Of a DNA stretch of 64,000 bases, positions 39,888-47,898 are shown in pieces (position 1 is the first letter of the stretch; each line of letters begins with the position of its first letter). Source of the stretch: Eubacteriaceae bacterium. GTDB taxonomy: Bacteria; Bacillota; Clostridia; Lachnospirales; Lachnospiraceae. The notes below the pieces were generated by a model, which did no database searches, was not told the origin of the DNA, and saw only the letters and a list, made by a program, of their open reading frames with translations. Made by a program: the position numbers and the translations under genes. Location of the stretch: positions 38,962-102,961 of the forward strand of contig CAJTCR010000012.1 of NCBI GenBank assembly GCA_910574915.1, read 5' to 3'.

Positions 39888-41153
39888 TTAAGCTGCTTCG
39901 CCCTGCTCTTTCTTCAACTCATCAGCTTCCATCATCTTAAAGAATGGATAGTAAAATATTGTCATAATAATCAAATTTACAAATACAAGTCCCACGCACT
40001 TCCAATCCAGTGTCATAATAAACGCTCCGACTCCCGGCGGCAGGAATCCAGGCGGACTTGCGATCGGCTTTCCTACAATTCCGCCCGTCATCGCCAGATA
40101 TGTAATTACGGTAATCACTAGCGGTCCAAACACGAACGGGATAAACAAAAACGGATTCAGGATAATCGGCGCCCCAAATATAATCGGCTCGTTAATACCA
40201 AACAACGTCGGTACAAAGCCGACCGTTCCGATGGACTTCAAGGACTGTGCCTTTGACCGCATCATCATAAGCACAAGGCCAATCGTCAAGCCGGAACCAG
40301 TCACCTGCAAAACCGCATAAAACAAACCAAACGTAAAAATATGCTCTACCGGCTGTCCAGCCGCATAATTTGCCATGTTTTCCGCTTCATAAGCAATCGC
40401 AAACGATGCCCACACCGCAGAAGTAATAGACGGCCCGTGCAGCCCGAAAAACCATAAAAACTGTGTCAGGAATATTACAATCAGCAATGCCGGAAGCGTA
40501 TCCATCGTACTGATCGCCGGAGCCAGTATCCCCATAATAAATGCCGGAAATACCTTCCCTGCAAACGACAGCGACAGATTCGCAATAATCACTGCCAGCA
40601 GCGCGTTTACAATCAACGGAATCAATGAAGCAAAGCTCTCCCCTACCATCGACGGCACACTGTCAGGCAGCCTGATAATAATCTTTTTCTTTGTCAGTAT
40701 CCTGGTCACTTCTACGCTGAGTATCGCAGACACAATACACGTAAATAATCCAGAAGCCCCAAGATAAGAAATGTCCATACCGCCTTCGATCGACAGACCG
40801 CTTAAAATCAAATGCACCATAATCGCTGTCGCACCTGTCAGGTTATTACAAACATCATACCGCTTTGCAAGCGCTATTGCAATAAACATCGCCGCATAAA
40901 TGGACAGCATATCTGTCGTAAACATCCCCGCATAGGTAAAGACAGACATATGCGCATTCAGGAAATCATATACCGGCCCGCTTCCGAGCAAGTTCGCAAT
41001 GGCTAACGGCAGCAAACTGATCGAACCGACAATAATAATCGGAACAACCGAGATCATTCCGTCTTTAATCGCCTGCAAATGCTTTTGCTGTTCCACTTTA
41101 TTCGCGATCGGCATCATGTACTTCATTAATGTGTCTTGAAATTTGGAATTCAT
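39888..41153 (-). CDS. PTS lactose/cellobiose-family IIC permease
   Basis: A 421-residue membrane protein with about ten hydrophobic segments. MNSKFQDTLMKYMMPIANKV followed by GMISVVPIIIVGSISLLPLA is the standard Cel IIC N-terminus. WFFGLHGPSIT and GINEPIIFGAPIILNPFLFI are the two signature loops around the sugar site, and SPPGFLPPGVGAFI lies near the C-terminus. The start is ATG 41151-41153 with CAGGAGGAAAAGC upstream; the open frame continues 49 codons without a site. First gene of the operon IIC, regulator, GH4, IIB, IIA, RarA-like. Confidence 0.94.
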   Translation of the reverse strand: MNSKFQDTLMKYMMPIANKVEQQKHLQAIKDGMISVVPIIIVGSISLLPLAIANLLGSGPVYDFLNAHMSVFTYAGMFTTDMLSIYAAMFIAIALAKRYDVCNNLTGATAIMVHLILSGLSIEGGMDISYLGASGLFTCIVSAILSVEVTRILTKKKIIIRLPDSVPSMVGESFASLIPLIVNALLAVIIANLSLSFAGKVFPAFIMGILAPAISTMDTLPALLIVIFLTQFLWFFGLHGPSITSAVWASFAIAYEAENMANYAAGQPVEHIFTFGLFYAVLQVTGSGLTIGLVLMMMRSKAQSLKSIGTVGFVPTLFGINEPIIFGAPIILNPFLFIPFVFGPLVITVITYLAMTGGIVGKPIASPPGFLPPGVGAFIMTLDWKCVGLVFVNLIIMTIFYYPFFKMMEADELKKEQGEAA

Positions 41154-41232
41154 AGCTTTTCCTCCTGTGTAATAATTACGATGTAGCCTTATCCCTTGCC
41201 GGCAAGGGTGTTTCTGAAAACCTTCTGACCCA

Positions 41233-41261
41233 ATTATAAAAAAAATATAAAATAAAAACAA
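41233..41261 (-). promoter_or_regulatory. Promoter of the PTS operon
   Basis: Minus strand TTGTTT (41256-41261), 17 bases, TATAAT (41233-41238), about 80 bases before the IIC start. The rest of 41262-41520 is AT-rich with no supported gene. Confidence 0.5.
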
Positions 41262-41520
41262 ATACACTTTTGCCACTACATTAGGAACTGAAGCTATCAA
41301 TTTTCACAAAAAATCCAATAAATTTAAAACTTTTTCCAACACATTGTAGTTATAGTGCCCGATTCTACTCTTTTTATGCAGTTTATTTAAACAATTTTTA
41401 TGCATCCAGACGCATATTTCCGACCATTTTGCTGCCTGCCCGGCTGTTATAGGTTATTGCAGGCCAAGCGCATCGAATAACACTGTTATCAAAAAGTTCG
41501 CTGTAGTATTTAGTAGAAAA

Positions 41521-41564
41521 GGAGCTGCACAACACCCGTGTGGATGTTGTGCAGCTCCTTTTTT
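41521..41564. terminator. Strong 14-bp hairpin between the two sugar operons
   Basis: GGAGCTGCACAACA (41521-41534) pairs perfectly with TGTTGTGCAGCTCC (41545-41558) around ten bases, followed by six T on plus and TTTTCTAC on minus. It probably ends the beta-glucan operon reading leftward. Confidence 0.85.
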
Positions 41565-41614
41565 ATCAATTCTATTTACATTTTACAAAGCTCCAAGCAG
41601 CGCCCATCTGGGTG

Positions 41615-41780
41615 CTAGAGCGTGTTTGAAAAATGCTTTCTGCCAGATGTATTTCACATTTTGTGGGAGATTTGCACCAAATGAAGGGCGCATAGCGGGC
41701 TATGTTGACTAAATTTGGGATAAATTCTCCGCAAAGTGGGGAGTGCAGATCACGGGAATGATTTTTCAAACACGCTCTAG
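41615..41780. mobile_element. MITE-like palindromic element, copy 2
   Basis: A 166-bp copy with the same CTAGAGCGTGTTTGAAAAAT terminal inverted repeats (41615-41634 and 41761-41780). The interior is more diverged than in copies 1 and 3 and has lost some of the inner pairing. It lies 24 bases past the GH3 stop, between the gene and its terminator, so it is transcribed in the 3' tail. Confidence 0.85.
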
Positions 41781-41804
41781 GCATCATGTCCAGACATTTA
41801 CTGT

Positions 41805-44285
41805 TCACACCTTTCCTGTCATACATTTTTCAACGAGTGCCATCACCCGTCCGGCACAGCTTCGTATGGATTCCTCTGTCAGCACGCCTCTTGCGTACGC
41901 CTGGCGTATATCCTGCGCGTCCGCTTCATTCCCCGGCATAATTATATCATTTCCTGCCGCCGCGCATTTCCATGCCACACTTGCGTCCTGCGGTACCGTC
42001 GTATTCCAGTCGGACATGATAACACCTCCGAACCCCCACTCCTTACGCGCAATAACCGTACAAAGCCAACTGCTGTTCGCGGCATGGATGCCGTTGATCA
42101 GGTTGTAAGATGTCATAACTGCTGCGGGTGCGCTTTTTTTAATCGCAAGCTCAAATCCGCGCAGGTAAATCTCGCGAAACGCACGCTCGGAAATACACAC
42201 ATCTACACCCATGCGGTTATCCTCCTGGTTGTTGCACGCAAAATGCTTTACCGTAACGCCGCTGCGTCCGGTTGCCTGCACGCCCCTGGTAACTGCGGCA
42301 GCCATCATACCAGAAAGGAACGGGTCTTCGGAATAATATTCAAAATTACGCCCGCACAGTGGATTTCTGTGAATATTCATCCCGGGAGCCAGCCACAAAT
42401 CTACATGAAACTCCTCCATCTCGACTGCCACTGCTCTGCCGAAGGTTTCCATGAGCTCTGTATCCCATGTCTGCGCCAGCGCTGTCCCAACCGGAAATGC
42501 CGTGCAATATTGATAGTACGTATCCGCGTCATTATGGTGCTCCATTGGCTCCAGAAAACCGTTCTCCAGCGAGCTTAGGACGCCCGCACCGTATACCGTA
42601 TCTGATTTTGTATCCACCTCATAGCTCTGACGCAGGCGCAGGCCGGCCGGCCCGTCCGCCATAATGAGCGACCGGACGCCATATGCTTCCTCCAAAGCTT
42701 CCGTTGTCTCTCCGGCGGAGCCAGGCACTCGCACTCCAGAAGAGCCAAGTGTACTTGCACCCTGCGTAATGTTTCCATACAGCAATGGTATAAGCTGTTC
42801 CACCGGCAGCTCCTGCGCAAGCTGTGCCAGTGGGCAGGCTTTTGCCTCTGTACGCGCCGGAACGTGTTCTTCCTTTGGCACAAAAAAAAGTATTGGCACA
42901 TTCTCCGCCGCCTGTTCCAAACGCCCCGCAGACCTCTTTTTGTCTGCTGCATCTGTCCGCAACTGCTCAAAATCCACTTCTTCCTGCCAAAGCACTTGCG
43001 TCCGTTCCAAAACTGTTGTTTCGGAAATATGCAGTACGGCCGCAAGCTTTAGGCAACCACTGTGTCTGCCTGTCCAAATGCCGTATGTCCCTGCCTCTAT
43101 GATCCATGCGTGGTCTTTTTGTGAAAAAACGGCCATCTGCCTTTGTTCAACGGTTATGGACAGCCGCTGCGTTTCCTGCGGCGCCAGATGCCGTGTCTTT
43201 GCAAAACCGGCCAGCCTTTGATACTCTTTTATCTCGCCTGTCTGCGGCAAAGACACGTATACCTGCACAACCTCTCTGCCGGAATACACTGTTCCGGTAT
43301 TTTTTACAAGTACAGCCAAATTTATCCCGTTTTCCACCGTCTGTACCTCTTCACATACAATGGAAAATTCTGTATAAGAAAGGCCATATCCGAACGGAAA
43401 CAGCGGCTGTATACCAAAACTGTCAAAATAACGATAGCCAACAAAAATGCCTTCCTTATATTGTTCTTTTTCCAAATCTCCGTTTAGATAACCAAACGCT
43501 TCAGCCGATGGATAATCTTCATACCGCTTTGCCCAGGTTGAAGTTAATCTGCCTCCTGGTAAAGACTTGCCAAACAGCACATCCGCAGCGGCACATCCAC
43601 CCTCCTGCCCGGGCAGGGACAAATACAAAACCGCACGGATAAACGGTGCATTCTCTAATATATCCGTTAACTCTACCGGCGCGCCTGTATTTAAAACCAA
43701 AACGGTCGGCATTTGCCGCTCATTTAAATAAAGAAGGTCGCGTTCTTCCTCTTTGCTTAAAAAATAATCTCCCTGTACCCTTCGGCGGTCCTTTCCTTCA
43801 CCCGCAATACGGCTAAGCACATAAATCGCCGCCGAAGCTCCTTGCAGGTCATCCTCCGCAATCTTTCTTCCATGCGGCATGGAAAACGGATTCGTTGCAT
43901 AAGCATCAAACGGATTTTCCACCTTCCCCGCATCTTCAAGCACTTTCTCTTTCCACTCAGATCTTGCGTTTTCATAACACTGCTTGTAATCCTTTAGCCA
44001 GCCTTCGTTTACAATCGTTATCTGTGCTTCTTTCAAACCACTGTAAACAGATCTGTTTACCCGGCTGTTAACATCTCCAGAGCCGATACCGCCCTTGACC
44101 GTATACGCCGCACCGCTTCCAAACAACGCCACCGCAGCGGAAGCTTCCAGCGGCAGCAGCCCGTCATTTTTCAGCAGTACAAATCCCTCCGCCGCCATTT
44201 CCCTTGCCAGCCTGCCATGTGCGAGTTCTCTGGCAGAAGGCTGCGGATCCTTTGTACCGCTGTGAAGTTTTCTTTCATTCCCCAT
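41805..44285 (-). CDS. Circularly permuted GH3 beta-glucosidase-like enzyme
   Basis: An 826-residue cytoplasmic enzyme (no signal peptide). Domain order is reversed relative to common GH3: the GH3 C-terminal alpha/beta sandwich comes first (EMAAEGFVLLKNDGLLPL; LYLSLPGQEGG), then the FnIII-like module (PLFPFGYGLSYTEF), and the catalytic TIM barrel last (LAPGMNIHRNPLCGRNFEYY; VKHFACNNQEDNR). The nucleophile is D759 in GGVIMSDW. Such permuted forms are known in ruminal Clostridia. The start is ATG 44283-44285 with AAAGGAGATTATA upstream. It closes the operon, 104 bases after the second permease, and likely trims imported beta-gluco-oligosaccharides. Confidence 0.92.
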   Translation of the reverse strand: MGNERKLHSGTKDPQPSARELAHGRLAREMAAEGFVLLKNDGLLPLEASAAVALFGSGAAYTVKGGIGSGDVNSRVNRSVYSGLKEAQITIVNEGWLKDYKQCYENARSEWKEKVLEDAGKVENPFDAYATNPFSMPHGRKIAEDDLQGASAAIYVLSRIAGEGKDRRRVQGDYFLSKEEERDLLYLNERQMPTVLVLNTGAPVELTDILENAPFIRAVLYLSLPGQEGGCAAADVLFGKSLPGGRLTSTWAKRYEDYPSAEAFGYLNGDLEKEQYKEGIFVGYRYFDSFGIQPLFPFGYGLSYTEFSIVCEEVQTVENGINLAVLVKNTGTVYSGREVVQVYVSLPQTGEIKEYQRLAGFAKTRHLAPQETQRLSITVEQRQMAVFSQKDHAWIIEAGTYGIWTGRHSGCLKLAAVLHISETTVLERTQVLWQEEVDFEQLRTDAADKKRSAGRLEQAAENVPILFFVPKEEHVPARTEAKACPLAQLAQELPVEQLIPLLYGNITQGASTLGSSGVRVPGSAGETTEALEEAYGVRSLIMADGPAGLRLRQSYEVDTKSDTVYGAGVLSSLENGFLEPMEHHNDADTYYQYCTAFPVGTALAQTWDTELMETFGRAVAVEMEEFHVDLWLAPGMNIHRNPLCGRNFEYYSEDPFLSGMMAAAVTRGVQATGRSGVTVKHFACNNQEDNRMGVDVCISERAFREIYLRGFELAIKKSAPAAVMTSYNLINGIHAANSSWLCTVIARKEWGFGGVIMSDWNTTVPQDASVAWKCAAAGNDIIMPGNEADAQDIRQAYARGVLTEESIRSCAGRVMALVEKCMTGKV

Positions 44286-44389
44286 TATAATCTCCTTTAT
44301 AATCTCCTTTTTGTACAATGATTCTATATATTTCCTGACCTGTGCACAATAATGAACTGCCAGCATATAGCCGGCAGTCCGAACAAATC

Positions 44390-45235
44390 CTATTCTTTTA
44401 CTCCGCCTAGCGTTACACCGGCAATAATATATTTCGACAATACAAGATATACAAGGATAATCGGCACAATCGCCACCGTAATCATCATATAAATTTTCGC
44501 CATGTCAAAATTCATATAATCTGCGCCGCGCAATGTCGCGATCAAAATCGGTACTGTCATTTTATCTTTCGACTGAATAACCAACGCTGGAACAAAATAG
44601 TTATTCCAGGAGCCTACAAACGAAAAGATGGCCTGTACCGCAATTGCCGGCTTCATAATCGGCAGCACAATCCTGTTAAATGTTTTAAACTCGCCCGAAC
44701 CGTCGATTCTGGCTGCTTCTACCAAAGACAGCGGAAGAGAGGACTGCAGGTAGCTGTGCATAAAGTAAAAGACGGCCGGCGATGCAATAGACGGAATAAT
44801 CAGCGGCAGCAGGGAATCATACATCCCCATATTGGTAACCAGGCGTAAAAACCCCATAGCGGTTACTTGTGTCGGCATTACAAGAATTGCCATAATAAAT
44901 GTAAACGCCGCCTTTTTTCCTTTAAAATCATACGCATACAGCCCATATGCTGTTAATGCGGAAAAATATGTGCAGATAGCTGCCGAACTTCCTGAAACAA
45001 TCAGGCTGTTCAAAATACCCCGAAACATTGGGAACGTGCCGTCATTGGCAACATTTTTCAGGTTTTCCAGTAAATGCGTGCCAGGCAGGGCGGAAAACCC
45101 TTTTTGCAGTTCTGCATGGGAACGTGTCGCGTTCACAAACAAAATGTAGAAAAAGAACAGGCACATAAACGACAAAATAACCAGTACAATATGCGCAAAA
45201 ACAGTACGTAAGCGATTGGATTCATTTGATTTCAT
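44390..45235 (-). CDS. Sugar ABC transporter permease, MalG type
   Basis: A 281-residue membrane protein with six hydrophobic segments. The EAA loop that docks the ATPase is EAARIDGSGEFKTFNRIVLP. The C-terminal LSKYIIAGVTLGGVKE is typical of CUT1 MalG-type permeases. It lies 14 bases after its partner. No ATPase gene is present, so a shared MsmK-type ATPase elsewhere is inferred. Confidence 0.94.
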   Translation of the reverse strand: MKSNESNRLRTVFAHIVLVILSFMCLFFFYILFVNATRSHAELQKGFSALPGTHLLENLKNVANDGTFPMFRGILNSLIVSGSSAAICTYFSALTAYGLYAYDFKGKKAAFTFIMAILVMPTQVTAMGFLRLVTNMGMYDSLLPLIIPSIASPAVFYFMHSYLQSSLPLSLVEAARIDGSGEFKTFNRIVLPIMKPAIAVQAIFSFVGSWNNYFVPALVIQSKDKMTVPILIATLRGADYMNFDMAKIYMMITVAIVPIILVYLVLSKYIIAGVTLGGVKE

Positions 45236-45249
45236 AAGCTATCTCCTTT

Positions 45250-46200
45250 CTACCGTCTTGCCTTTTTTCTTGCTTTTTTCGCTGCTGCTTTTGAACCGTC
45301 TGGATCATCATTATTAGTCATCCGATACACAATAAAGCACAGGATACCGCTGACAATAAACAAATATACGGAGAGCGCGCCCGCCATACCATAATTTTTG
45401 CTCTTTAAATGGCTGTTTAAGAACATGATCAGCGTCATGGAAGTACGGTCTGGCGACCCCTGCCCGTTTGTCAAAATCTGCGGCACATCAAACATCTGCA
45501 GTCCGCCAATAATAGAAGTGATCAGCGTATATGCAAGGATTGGGCGAATCAGCGGCAGCGTAATACGGAAAAACCTCTGCACGCTGTTGCAGCCGTCCAG
45601 CTCGGATGCCTCAAAAATATCTGGGCTGATCCCCATGATCGCCGCCATCAGCATAATGGTCGTATTTCCAAACCACATAAGAAAGTTCATCAATCCGACC
45701 AGCGAGCGGGTGCCATATACCGTACCAAGAAAATCTATCGGCTGGTGGATCAGTCCTATGGACATCAAAATGGAATTGATCGGGCCATTCGTAGAGAACA
45801 TGGTAAAGAACAGCATGGCAAACGCGGAAGCCATGATCAGGTTCGGCAGATAGATAACCACCTTGAAAAACTGCGTGCCGCGGATTTTCAAGCGGGCGTC
45901 TACAAACCAGGAAGCCAGCAGAAGTGCGATTACGATCTGAGGAATAAATCCGACGATCCACAAGATCATTGTATTCGCCGCATATTTTAGCATATCCGAC
46001 TTTAACAGGCTGATATAATTTTCCATACCAACAAAATTCGGCCCGATCTCCTTAATTCCTGACCGGTAATATTCAAAAAAGCTATACCGTACCGTATCTA
46101 CCAGCGGAATTAAAGAAAAAATGAAAAAGCTGACAAAAAACGGCAAAATAAATAAGTATCCCCATTTTGCATAGCTGATGCTTTTTTGTTTCTGTTTCAT
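45250..46200 (-). CDS. Sugar ABC transporter permease, MalF type
   Basis: A 316-residue membrane protein with six hydrophobic segments. WGYLFILPFFVSFFIFSLIP at the N-terminus and the EAA loop EASELDGCNSVQRFFRITLP are characteristic of CUT1 first permeases. A basic tail (AAAKKARKKARR) ends it. It follows the binding-protein gene after a 96-base gap containing a strong hairpin (46231-46291), and pairs with the permease at 44390. Confidence 0.94.
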   Translation of the reverse strand: MKQKQKSISYAKWGYLFILPFFVSFFIFSLIPLVDTVRYSFFEYYRSGIKEIGPNFVGMENYISLLKSDMLKYAANTMILWIVGFIPQIVIALLLASWFVDARLKIRGTQFFKVVIYLPNLIMASAFAMLFFTMFSTNGPINSILMSIGLIHQPIDFLGTVYGTRSLVGLMNFLMWFGNTTIMLMAAIMGISPDIFEASELDGCNSVQRFFRITLPLIRPILAYTLITSIIGGLQMFDVPQILTNGQGSPDRTSMTLIMFLNSHLKSKNYGMAGALSVYLFIVSGILCFIVYRMTNNDDPDGSKAAAKKARKKARR

Positions 46201-46230
46201 AAGCTGACACTCCTCTCTCTGTTTTTAAAA

Positions 46231-46291
46231 GCGGCAGGGCATACGGCGGGAACCTTTATGATATCCCGCCTGTAACCAGCCCTGCCCGCCG
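46231..46291 (-). terminator. Intercistronic hairpin between binding protein and permeases
   Basis: Nested stems: GGCGGG/CCCGCC (46245-46250, 46265-46270) inside GCGGC-AGGGC/GCCCT-GCCGC. There is no T-run on the minus strand, so it more likely stabilises the upstream mRNA or causes partial attenuation than ends transcription. Confidence 0.6.
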
Positions 46292-46296
46292 CTTAT

Positions 46297-47745
46297 TTAC
46301 GGCCACTGAATTTCTGTAATTTCCGGATAACGTTCTCTAATTGCTGTCTCAAAGTTAGATTTTGCTTTATCAAAGTCAACCTGTCCCTGGAAATAATCAC
46401 TGAACGAATTTTGTATCAGCTCCACACAACCCTGGTCGTACGCAGATAACGGAGCCATTTCAATATGTTCGGCCACTGGGGCAAAATATTTGTACGCATT
46501 CTGCCCGCCCAGGAATTCGGATGGATACAGCTCATCGTTTTGTGCCGCTTCCTGCATACTGCTGCGTGCATTCGTAAACTCACCATAATCCTGGGTAATT
46601 TTAGCCAAATTATCCGCGTCAGCCGTCATTGCCAATATAATATCCTTTACATATTTCGGATTATCCGTACCAGTGCAGGCATGAATGTACGAGCCGCCCC
46701 AGTTGTATTCCTGCGGAGGATTGGTAACCGCCCATGCACCTTCTTCACCGTCCCAGTTTGGCTTTAATGTAAAATCAATGCCCCATGCCGGGAACAGGAA
46801 TGCAAATACCTTGGATTCGGATGACATCGCTTTATTCCAGTCATCGTTCCACTGGCCTTTTACCGTCTTATTCAGATAGCCTGCATCCAGCCATTCCTTA
46901 GAATCGCTCACCCAGTCCATAATCTTTTGATCTACCTTAAGCACTGTTTCGCCCGCGCCCATCCAAGGCTGCGAAATACTGTTCCCGTACAGGCGGAACG
47001 TATCTGCATAGGAAGAAAATGTATAATAGCCTTTTTCCTTCAGCTCCGCCGCCGTTGCTTTCATCGTATCCCAATCTTTTACTTTCGCGCCGATCTCTTC
47101 AGGGTCATCGGTTCCGAACACATCCTTTGCAATGTCGCGCCGGTATACAAGCAGGCCCGGACAGCACTGCCAGGTAGACCCTCTTTGTACACCGTTTACA
47201 TCCGAAGCCGTTACTTTCGTAAACTCATACTGGTCTGCCAGGTCTTTCTGCGGGTCAATGCCAAGGTCGGTCAAAGGCATTGCAACATCTGCATCCACAT
47301 CCGTATATTTAAATACATAGTCGGTTTCTGACAAAAAGATATCTACTTTATCGTCTGCCGCCGCATCCGCCTGATTCAGCAACGCCTCGTCCAGTTTCTG
47401 CTGGTAAACGCCGTCCTGGTTCGGATTGATAACCCAGTGAATTTCCGTTCCGTCTTTCAAATATGTAACCGTACCGTCGGCAGATGTTTCCTTTACTTCT
47501 GGATAAACTGCCTGCAGACGCTGGCTAAACTCATTATTCCAACTGTAGATATTGATCACTTTTCCTTCGTCACCATCCAAAGAAACATCTGAGCCGGCAT
47601 CTGTTATATTTCCATCATCGCCTGTTTGTTCGTCCGTTTGCCCGCCTGCATTCCCATCTGTTTTGGAACCCGACTGGTTGCCACAAGCCGCCGTGCCTGC
47701 TAATACGGCTGCCGCCAATAAGATACTAACCACTTTCTTCTTCAT
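46297..47745 (-). CDS. Extracellular sugar-binding lipoprotein of an ABC transporter
   Basis: A 482-residue lipoprotein. Signal peptide MKKKVVSILLAAAVLAGTAA ends at the lipobox with lipid-bearing C21. A short acidic, Gly/Asp-rich linker follows, then the SBP family 1 fold, with INIYSWNNEFSQRL as first strand and WQCCPGLLVYRRDIAKDVFG and KGYYTFSSYADTFRLYGNSI as typical internal stretches. It captures oligosaccharide outside the membrane for the permeases at 44390-46200. It lies 154 bases after the GH94 gene. Substrate inferred from context as a beta-glucan oligosaccharide. Confidence 0.93.
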   Translation of the reverse strand: MKKKVVSILLAAAVLAGTAACGNQSGSKTDGNAGGQTDEQTGDDGNITDAGSDVSLDGDEGKVINIYSWNNEFSQRLQAVYPEVKETSADGTVTYLKDGTEIHWVINPNQDGVYQQKLDEALLNQADAAADDKVDIFLSETDYVFKYTDVDADVAMPLTDLGIDPQKDLADQYEFTKVTASDVNGVQRGSTWQCCPGLLVYRRDIAKDVFGTDDPEEIGAKVKDWDTMKATAAELKEKGYYTFSSYADTFRLYGNSISQPWMGAGETVLKVDQKIMDWVSDSKEWLDAGYLNKTVKGQWNDDWNKAMSSESKVFAFLFPAWGIDFTLKPNWDGEEGAWAVTNPPQEYNWGGSYIHACTGTDNPKYVKDIILAMTADADNLAKITQDYGEFTNARSSMQEAAQNDELYPSEFLGGQNAYKYFAPVAEHIEMAPLSAYDQGCVELIQNSFSDYFQGQVDFDKAKSNFETAIRERYPEITEIQWP

Positions 47746-47898
47746 TTCTGATTCCTCCTTTATCTTTTATATAAGCATCTCTGCCTTGTAACTGTATCAT
47801 AACAGAATGCGTTCCCTGAAATATACTAAAAGAAATATAAAAATGTCAAAATCATGACCTATTCCGAACCGGCTTGTAAAACCAATCCAGACTTTTAT

